The translations under genes were made by a program, and so were the position numbers. From Candidatus Moranbacteria bacterium UBA2206 (GTDB taxonomy: Bacteria > Patescibacteriota > Minisyncoccia > Moranbacterales > UBA2206): 17,304 bases of DNA. The stretch lies in NCBI GenBank assembly GCA_002328565.1, contig DCUU01000034.1:1-17304 (forward strand), written 5' to 3'. Positions within the stretch are counted from its first letter, which is position 1. Each line of letters opens with the position of its first letter. Shown one piece after another: positions 12,328 through 17,304 of the stretch. A model generated the notes under the pieces. It saw only the letters and a program-made list of their open reading frames with translations. It searched no databases and was not told where the DNA came from.

Positions 12328-13017
12328 CTAAATCGCAATATTCAAAAAAGCGTTGATGGCTGTGCCGAGAAAAATTCGCAGGGGGGTAGAGAAAAAGAAA
12401 ATGAAAAACAAAAGAATGGCGAAACCAAATTGTTCAAGCATAGCTTGTATTTCAATTCTAACAGGAAAAAAAGTGAACAATATTTTAGAGCCATCCAATG
12501 GCGGAATGGGTATCAGATTAAAAAAAGCCAGAAAAACATTAATGATCACAATGATAATTAGAATTTCATAAAATACAGTACCCACTGATCCAGAAATCAA
12601 TCCAGAAACTGTTGACCATTCATTGAAATTGTTGACAATATCCTTCTTGAGATTTATAGGCAGAGCGATAAATCTGGCCAAGAGTGCCGCTGCGAGAGCC
12701 ACCATTAGATTTATCCCTGGTCCAGCCAGTGCCACTATCATCGGCCCCCATTTTTGATTCTTGAGATTGTATGGATTGTATGGCACCGGTTTGGCCCAGC
12801 CGAAAGCAAAACCGAAAGAAAGATACATAAAAAGTGGAGCAAAAAACGAACCCACCATATCCAAATGTTTCAAAGGATTAGCTGTGAGTCGTCCGGCATA
12901 TTTAGCCGTTGTATCACCCAGCTTGAGTGCTGCCAAGCCGTGTGCCACCTCATGAATAATCACACTGTAGAGCAGTATAGCGATATAAAAACCAATTAAG
13001 ACTATTTCATTTAACAT
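12328..13017 (-). CDS. Site-2 protease family (M50) intramembrane zinc metalloprotease
   Basis: The 229-aa protein has at least four membrane segments. The zinc motif HEVAH (residues 22-26) sits in the first segment, and NLIPIPPLDGS (167-177), with D175 as third ligand, sits in a later one. It cuts substrates inside the membrane, as in signal-factor release. It is the short form without a PDZ domain, as in the SREBP/YwhC-like subgroup. I chose MLNEIV (13017); an ATG at 13071 adds 18 residues made of repeat sequence (the TGCGAACGCAGTGAGCAG palindrome). No ribosome binding site is visible. Neighbours are the 48-aa protein downstream and rpmB divergently upstream; the substrate cannot be inferred. 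Confidence 0.93.
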   Translation of the reverse strand: MLNEIVLIGFYIAILLYSVIIHEVAHGLAALKLGDTTAKYAGRLTANPLKHLDMVGSFFAPLFMYLSFGFAFGWAKPVPYNPYNLKNQKWGPMIVALAGPGINLMVALAAALLARFIALPINLKKDIVNNFNEWSTVSGLISGSVGTVFYEILIIIVIINVFLAFFNLIPIPPLDGSKILFTFFPVRIEIQAMLEQFGFAILLFFIFFFSTPLRIFLGTAINAFLNIAI

Positions 13018-13061
13018 GCTAATTTTGTCTGCGAACGCAGTGAGCAGGAACAAAATTAAGC

Positions 13062-13176
13062 ACCCCTGCACCAGTTCGAAGAATTTACTAAATTTTATTG
13101 CAAAGTAAAGCCGTTAGGCGACCACGCACAACCAACTTAATACTACCTTAAATCTATATTGGAACTGGTGCGGGGT
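13062..13176. repeat. Inverted-repeat element between the M50 gene and rpmB
   Basis: The arms ACCCC-T-GCACCAGTTC (13062-13077) and GAACTGGTGCGGGGT (13162-13176) match except for one extra base. They enclose 84 bp without a gene, in which GCCGTTAGGCG occurs. A second inverted pair, AATTTTGT (13021-13028) with ACAAAATT (13050-13057), lies beside it around TGCGAACGCAG. These look like small non-autonomous elements. Confidence 0.6.
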
Positions 13177-13191
13177 TAAAACATCTTTCCC

Positions 13192-13220
13192 TTGCTTTTA
13201 TTACCCTTATATGCTACATT
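13192..13220 (+). promoter_or_regulatory. Candidate promoter for rpmB
   Basis: TTGCTT (13192-13197), a 17-bp spacer, and TACATT (13215-13220) with an extended TG precede rpmB by about 100 bp. Confidence 0.45.
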
Positions 13221-13257
13221 ATATCTTGTAATAAATCAACCTATGCATGTAGCACAC

Positions 13258-13322
13258 AACATGAAGCATGAAACATTTTTGTTTCATTTTTGTCTCATGT
13301 TATATGTTTCATGTTTCATGAT
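13258..13322. repeat. CATG/GTTTCAT repeat block before rpmB
   Basis: Inverted copies ATGAAGCATGAAAC and GTTTCATGTTTCATG surround T-rich DNA and can fold into a hairpin. The block ends at the rpmB start codon, as the array before rpsF does. Confidence 0.7.
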
Positions 13323-13323
13323 T

Positions 13324-13491
13324 ATGAGTAGAGTATGTGATGTTTGCGGTCGAGGTCCCCAAGTTGGAAACAAAGTTAGTCATTCCCAGGTAAAGACTTT
13401 GCGAAAATACATGATTAACTTGCAAGTCAAAAAAGTTGACGGGAAATCCAAAAAAGTCTGCACTAAGTGCATCAAAACTATGGCCAAATAA
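13324..13491 (+). CDS. rpmB: 50S ribosomal protein bL28
   Basis: The 55-aa protein begins MSRVCDVCGRGPQVGNKVSHS, the usual bL28 start, and ends with VCTKCIKTMAK. Cys pairs CDVC and CTKC form a zinc ribbon (the C+ form of L28). The gene lies alone on the plus strand. The frame is open to an ATG at 13192, but those 44 residues translate the CATG repeat block, so I start at 13324. It is short compared with the about 60-78 aa of most bL28 proteins but has all the core. It sits in the large subunit near the 23S rRNA. Confidence 0.95.
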   Translation: MSRVCDVCGRGPQVGNKVSHSQVKTLRKYMINLQVKKVDGKSKKVCTKCIKTMAK

Positions 13492-13505
13492 AAAATTAGA
13501 GCCTT

Positions 13506-13540
13506 AAAAAAATCCCCGAAATATTTTCAGGGATTTTTTT
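13506..13540. terminator. Bidirectional terminator between rpmB and the adenylate kinase gene
   Basis: AAAAAATCCC pairs with GGGATTTTTT around a CGAAATATTTTCA loop that pairs further (GAAA/TTTT). The A-run and T-run on the two sides suit both converging genes. Confidence 0.8.
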
Positions 13541-13552
13541 GTTTGTTTATTT

Positions 13553-14632
13553 CTAAAGATTCAAAGCTTTTACTAATTGTCTGATAAGTGATAATGCTAC
13601 AGGAGGAGCTAGGAGACTAAAGACTTCCACGCCTTCATCATCCTTGACTGTATATGGTCTTTCTAGCGTTTTTACTGTTTTATTCATCTCATCATATTCG
13701 TAATAATATTCCGGGGTTATTTCGTAGTCATCTACTAATTCATTTGATTTTTCAACTGGCACCGCATTTCTAATGAGAATTTTTGGCACACCATGCAAAG
13801 AAAAAACTTTATTTATCAACTTATCATCCATTTCCAATCTTTCCCGAATAGTTTCAATACCAAGATTGTCTCCTTCTTTCGCAGTCATTTTTGCATTCTG
13901 ACAATCAGGATTGTCACATTTTAGGAAAAATTCTTTTTTATCTTCTTCGTATCCAACTTCTTGCGTAGTAAACAATTTTAGATTTCTTGGAGTATGACAA
14001 ATTGGGCAAACAACCCTCCATTTCATACGTTCATCAATCACAGCTTCTGGGATATCAATCGCAGCAAAAATATCTGGGTCTTGACGATAATCAATCAGCT
14101 CCTTGAAAAATATAGCATGGGAAATTTGTTCCATATTGCGAGGAAGTCCATCTATAAAAAGTGCCTTCTTTGGCATCATATCTATTTCTCTTTTTACAAG
14201 CGCAAGAATAAATTCATCCGGCAAAAGAGTCTTTTGATCCCGACCTAAAAGCGCTTCTAATCCTTTTTCTGGAGTTAAAAATCCACGATAATTTTTATGT
14301 AAATATTCTATCAATTCTTTTTTCTTATTTTCATCCTCCATAGCTGAGTGAACATCTCGTACTATATCTCCTACTGAAATATGACCAATTTTATCTTTCC
14401 CAAAAAGTTCCATCAAAAGCTTAGTATACGTTCCTTTTCCAGCATTTTTCTTACCCAAAAGATAGACAATAAAAGTTTTTCCTTCATCAAAAAATTTCTT
14501 AAGTTTAGCCACTTCTTCACCTGCCTTTGCTTCAAAATATTCCCGCCTTTCATTCAAATCAGAAAGATTGTATTTTTTATCCACCCCTTCAACTTTCGTA
14601 TTGGAAAGCGGAAAGTCTTTTTCATACTTCAT
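13553..14632 (-). CDS. Adenylate kinase-family nucleoside monophosphate kinase with terminal extensions
   Basis: The 359-aa protein is much longer than a normal Adk (about 215 aa). Residues 1-50 are a charged extension. The P-loop is GKKNAGKGT (60-68), followed by HISVGDIVRD (NMP-binding) and FIDGLPRNMEQ (159-169, typical Adk). The LID holds CPIC (209-212) and CDNPDC (239-244), a four-Cys zinc site as in Gram-positive Adk. Residues 260-359 form a second extension, ending PPVALSLIRQLVKALNL. The basic role is transfer of phosphate between ATP and an NMP. Because the P-loop is GKKNAGKGT rather than GPPGAGKGT and the tail is unusual, the exact substrate is uncertain. It is convergent with rpmB and has its own promoter. 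Confidence 0.85.
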   Translation of the reverse strand: MKYEKDFPLSNTKVEGVDKKYNLSDLNERREYFEAKAGEEVAKLKKFFDEGKTFIVYLLGKKNAGKGTYTKLLMELFGKDKIGHISVGDIVRDVHSAMEDENKKKELIEYLHKNYRGFLTPEKGLEALLGRDQKTLLPDEFILALVKREIDMMPKKALFIDGLPRNMEQISHAIFFKELIDYRQDPDIFAAIDIPEAVIDERMKWRVVCPICHTPRNLKLFTTQEVGYEEDKKEFFLKCDNPDCQNAKMTAKEGDNLGIETIRERLEMDDKLINKVFSLHGVPKILIRNAVPVEKSNELVDDYEITPEYYYEYDEMNKTVKTLERPYTVKDDEGVEVFSLLAPPVALSLIRQLVKALNL

Positions 14633-14685
14633 AATTTTTGAATTTTTTAATATTAATTAAAAACCTCTCTCAAGGTTATGAGACT

Positions 14686-14714
14686 ATTCTAACAGACATA
14701 CTTTAGTTTTGCAA
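14686..14714 (-). promoter_or_regulatory. Promoter for the adenylate kinase-family gene
   Basis: On the minus strand there is TTGCAA (14714-14709), a 17-bp spacer, and TAGAAT (14691-14686). It lies in the recA-adk spacer and ends 16 bases from the recA stop. Confidence 0.5.
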
Positions 14715-14729
14715 GGATGAAAAAAGATA

Positions 14730-15737
14730 TTATTCCTCCGCTTTTTCTTGTTCTTTTAGCTTCTCATAAATCTTTTTATTGATTTCTTTCATAATTTTCG
14801 GATCAGCTTTGAGGGTAGCTTTGGCATTTTCTCGACCCACTCCGAGTTTTATCTCACTGAAATTATATGAGTTGCCTTTCTTTTCAATCACTTCATATTT
14901 GACTCCTGTATCTAACACGTCTCCTGAAGCGCTCACGCCTTCGTTGTACATAATGTCAAATTCGCAAGTCTTGAAAGGTGGAGCTACTTTATTTTTGACA
15001 ATTTTCACCTTTGTGCGATTACCCACAATATCTTCGCCTTTTTTGATTTGTGCTGATCTCCTCACTTCAATTCGCACTGATGCATAAAATTTCAAAGCAT
15101 TCCCGCCTGTAGTTGTTTCCGGATTGCCAAACATTACGCCGATTTTCATTCTAATTTGATTAATGAAAATTACAGTGCAATTTGATCTGGCAATGATAGC
15201 CGTGAGTTTTCGCAAAGCCTGCGACATAAGCCTAGCTTGACGCCCCATATGCGAGTCCCCCATCTCACCTTCAATTTCGGCTTTCGGCACCAGCGCTGCC
15301 ACGGAGTCCACTACTATAATACTAATTTCTCCCGAATTTACCAATGTTTCCACAATATCCAAAGCTTGTTCGCCATTGTCCGGCTGGGAGATCAAAAGAT
15401 CATTAATATTCACCCCGATTCTCTTGGCATATTCCGGGTCAAGCGCATGCTCAGCGTCGATAAACGCCGCCACTCCTCCAGCTTTTTGCGCGTTAGCAAT
15501 TATATGCAAAGTCAAAGTTGTTTTTCCACTTGATTCTGGTCCATAAATTTCCACCACTCTCCCGCGCGGAATTCCACCAATACCTAGTGCAATGTCCAGA
15601 GAAATTGCACCGGTTGGAATTGAAGCCACATCCACTCTTTTGACGTCCCCCAATTTCATGAGCACTCCATCACCAAATTTCTCTCTAATTTCATCAACAA
15701 CTGCCAATAACTTTTTGCCATCCTTTTCTTCTTTCAT
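14730..15737 (-). CDS. recA: Recombinase RecA
   Basis: The protein has 335 aa, close to family length. Walker A is GPESSGKTT (66-74), followed by AFIDAEHALDPEYAKRIGVN, the Walker B strand ISIIVVDSVAALVPKAEIEGEMGD, loop L1 SHMGRQARLMSQALRKL, FINQIRMKIGVMFGNPETTTGGNALKF (L2), and the C-terminal domain KVKIVKNKVAPPF. It forms filaments on ssDNA for strand exchange and drives LexA-type cleavage; no lexA is seen here. The acidic tail (EQEKAEE) is short. The ATG at 15737 follows the promoter at 15772-15800 and has no visible Shine-Dalgarno site. There is no intein. Confidence 0.98.
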   Translation of the reverse strand: MKEEKDGKKLLAVVDEIREKFGDGVLMKLGDVKRVDVASIPTGAISLDIALGIGGIPRGRVVEIYGPESSGKTTLTLHIIANAQKAGGVAAFIDAEHALDPEYAKRIGVNINDLLISQPDNGEQALDIVETLVNSGEISIIVVDSVAALVPKAEIEGEMGDSHMGRQARLMSQALRKLTAIIARSNCTVIFINQIRMKIGVMFGNPETTTGGNALKFYASVRIEVRRSAQIKKGEDIVGNRTKVKIVKNKVAPPFKTCEFDIMYNEGVSASGDVLDTGVKYEVIEKKGNSYNFSEIKLGVGRENAKATLKADPKIMKEINKKIYEKLKEQEKAEE

Positions 15738-15771
15738 AAGCTTTTGTTTAATTATTATTTTTTATACTGAT

Positions 15772-15800
15772 ATTGTATCACTCCGCAAGAATTTTGACAA
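15772..15800 (-). promoter_or_regulatory. Promoter for recA
   Basis: On the minus strand there is TTGTCA (15800-15795), a 17-bp spacer, and TACAAT (15777-15772) with an extended TG. It begins 5 bases after the RodZ-like stop codon. No SOS-box palindrome was recognised around it. Confidence 0.7.
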
Positions 15801-15804
15801 GAGC

Positions 15805-16824
15805 CTAATTTTTCGGTTTATCCACAGGGCTGTCAATTTTAGTTTCTGGAGTAAAAACAACGCCCTTAACTGCACCCGAATCCAAGCTTAACGCTCCTAA
15901 ATCCTGACCATTAAACTTAACGAAAGTCGCTTTGCCTCTACCTGAATTTATGATTATTTTTTCATCACCCTCAAATGATTGTACTGCTCCACTGAGCATC
16001 GTACCATCAAAAACAATACTGCCATCCGCTTCCACATTCACCCAGACCGGACCGGGCTCAACTCTAATTTCTATTTTTATCTTCTTAAGTTGTGCATCAG
16101 CAGAAATATTTTCTTCTGCCGTGGAATCCTTATTTTCTTCCTGCTCTTTGTAGTTAGATTGAATACTTAAATTCTGCGTAGTTTCTTTTTTGAATTTATT
16201 AATTGATCTTATATTGATATTATTAAGTCCAGCTTGCAGAGTTAGGTTTTCCCTAAACCTTCCGTCATCCCCCACTAATATTGGCTGGTTATTCATATAG
16301 AGGAGTGATTCTTTGTCCGTTACTCCTTCAATATAAATCGAGTTTCCGTCCACCTGACTTTTGTCTTGTGGATTCAAAATAACCAAACTTGGAGCATTGG
16401 CAAAAGAATTTATTTCATTATACAGCAAAAATAGTCCGGCAAAAACCAACACAGTTATAGCAGAGATAAGAATTTTTTTAGGAGTAAAGATAAAAGGAGA
16501 GATATTAATTGGCTTTTCTTTTTTTGAATCGGTTTTTTCGTTCTTTTTCAAATTTGCCCGAATTTCTTTTTCCCGTTCATAAAGTCGGATAAGAATTTTT
16601 TCATCTACACCCAAAAAATCTGCATAACTTCGCAGAAATCCTTTAACATAAACATCCGCCGGAAGCTTTTCCCAAAGACCTTCTTCAAGATATTCTAAAT
16701 AAGCTGGCTGAATTTTGGTAAACCTTGAAGCTTCGCCGATTGAAGTCCGCTTATCACTTCGCAATTTTTTCAATTTTTCTCCCAGCGTCAATGTGCCAAC
16801 GCTTTTTTTTGTAAAACCATTCAT
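15805..16824 (-). CDS. RodZ-like cell-shape/transcription-type membrane protein
   Basis: The protein has 339 aa. Residues 12-82 are a Cro/CI-type helix-turn-helix of the RodZ subgroup (GEKLKKLRSDKRTSIGEAS, then YVKGFLRSYADFLG). A basic linker and a single membrane span follow (about 117-135, ILISAITVLVFAGLFLLY). Outside the membrane lies a small Ig-like domain (about 146-215: PSLVILNPQDKSQVDG, VTDKESLLYMNNQPILV, FRENLTLQAGLNNINI), then a linker and a DUF4115-like end (about 245-330: IEIRVEPGPVWVNVEADG, AKFNGQDLG-type). In E. coli RodZ links MreB to the envelope; here the role is inferred. It sits between ftsK and recA on the same strand. Confidence 0.8.
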   Translation of the reverse strand: MNGFTKKSVGTLTLGEKLKKLRSDKRTSIGEASRFTKIQPAYLEYLEEGLWEKLPADVYVKGFLRSYADFLGVDEKILIRLYEREKEIRANLKKNEKTDSKKEKPINISPFIFTPKKILISAITVLVFAGLFLLYNEINSFANAPSLVILNPQDKSQVDGNSIYIEGVTDKESLLYMNNQPILVGDDGRFRENLTLQAGLNNINIRSINKFKKETTQNLSIQSNYKEQEENKDSTAEENISADAQLKKIKIEIRVEPGPVWVNVEADGSIVFDGTMLSGAVQSFEGDEKIIINSGRGKATFVKFNGQDLGALSLDSGAVKGVVFTPETKIDSPVDKPKN

Positions 16825-16835
16825 AGTTCATATAG

Positions 16836-16920
16836 CATGAAACATATAGCATGAAACAAAAAAATTAAGCTTGTTTCGTTTTACATGTTTCATGTTTCAT
16901 GTTTCATGTTACATGTTGCA
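16836..16920. repeat. CATG/GTTTCAT repeat block before the rodZ-like gene
   Basis: ATGAAAC copies (about 16838-16858) face GTTTCATGTTTCATGTTTCATG copies (about 16887-16908), with AAGCTTGTTTCG between, so the block can form a long hairpin. It separates ftsK from the RodZ-like gene. Confidence 0.75.
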
Positions 16921-16923
16921 TAA

Positions 16924-17304
16924 TTATATCTCCCACTTATCTCTTTTCTCCTGATCAGCTACATTATTTTCATATTCAATACTGCCTTCTTCAGCCACGC
17001 CATAAACCTCGCGGGGCTTAGCGCCATCGGCCGGTCCAATCACGCCTTTTTCTTCGAGTATATCCAAAATTCTGGCTGCTCGAGCATAGCCAATTCTAAA
17101 TCTTCTTTGCAAAAATGAAGCACTGGCTTTTTTGGCGCGCTTTATTTCTTCTTCAATTTGTTTCAAAAGTTCATCATCTTCCCCGTTGCCTTCCTCCATT
17201 TTGAAATCGGTAATTTCCTTGTGCGGATTTTCGACAATTTCTTTTCCGTCATCTTCCTTTTCTTTTTTATCCTCCTTCTTTTGAGAGATGATAAATTTCA
17301 CCAC
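16924..17304 (-). CDS. ftsK: DNA translocase FtsK, C-terminal part (cut by window edge)
   Basis: The visible 126 residues are the C-terminus. The upstream part (motor domain) would lie beyond position 17304. A charged linker (KKEDKKEKEDDGKEIVEN) is followed by the gamma winged-helix domain: DDELLKQIEEEIKRAKKASASFLQRRFRIGYARAARILDILEEKGVIGPADGAKPREVYG. That is the KOPS-reading domain of FtsK/SpoIIIE that steers DNA pumping at division. The tail is YENNVADQEKRDKWEI. The GTG at the edge is not a start. Family assignment rests on the gamma domain alone but is distinctive. Confidence 0.88.
   Translation of the reverse strand: MVKFIISQKKEDKKEKEDDGKEIVENPHKEITDFKMEEGNGEDDELLKQIEEEIKRAKKASASFLQRRFRIGYARAARILDILEEKGVIGPADGAKPREVYGVAEEGSIEYENNVADQEKRDKWEI

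Noticed and set aside
15740..15800. LexA/SOS box near recA
   Set aside because: No convincing palindrome of the known SOS types was found; only a sigma70-like promoter is supported.

Overview
The window looks like a chromosomal piece of a Candidate Phyla Radiation (Patescibacteria) bacterium. This is inferred from AT-rich DNA, a compact informational gene set, few Shine-Dalgarno sites, an EF-P with Arg at the tip, and surface proteins that begin with an ATYGW...W motif. TGA is used as a stop (RT1 ends in TGA), so this is not a UGA-recoding lineage. A species name cannot be given from the sequence.

Left half (1-9600): the main content is TWO complete, unrelated diversity-generating retroelements (DGRs) on either side of the housekeeping gene ychF. 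DGR1 (2121-5188, minus strand) is collinear: an anchored surface target with a FISUMP/C-type-lectin-like C-terminus, VR1, a three-way-junction cruciform, avd, TR1, and a reverse transcriptase. TR1 and VR1 align without gaps over 182 bp. They differ at 16 positions, and all 16 are adenines of TR1 on the coding strand. A strong minus-strand promoter at 5793-5820 precedes a small paralogous surface protein and may drive the whole unit. A large secreted repeat protein follows RT1 and runs off the left edge. DGR2 (7009-9596) has a cytoplasmic-looking target, VR2, a terminator hairpin, TR2, a second hairpin, an avd gene on the opposite strand, and a different reverse transcriptase. TR2 and VR2 differ at 15 of 119 positions, again all adenines of TR2. 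The RT2 reading frame carries a G10 tract a few codons after its start.

In each DGR the reverse transcriptase, with Avd, should copy the TR RNA with errors at adenines, and the mutated cDNA should replace the VR. This re-diversifies 11 codons of target 1 and 12 codons of target 2. The variable codons are mostly AAY, so most changes cannot create stops.

Right half (9600-17304): ordinary core genes. A plus-strand operon holds rpsF-ssb-rpsR-efp. A minus-strand 48-aa zinc-knuckle/membrane protein and an M50 site-2 protease follow, then rpmB (plus). On the minus strand come an adenylate-kinase-family protein, recA, a RodZ-like protein and the C-terminus of FtsK (cut by the right edge). Intergenic spaces carry GTTTCAT heptamer arrays, inverted repeats and sigma70-like promoters with 16-17 bp spacers. 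I saw no tRNA, rRNA, CRISPR or transposase gene.
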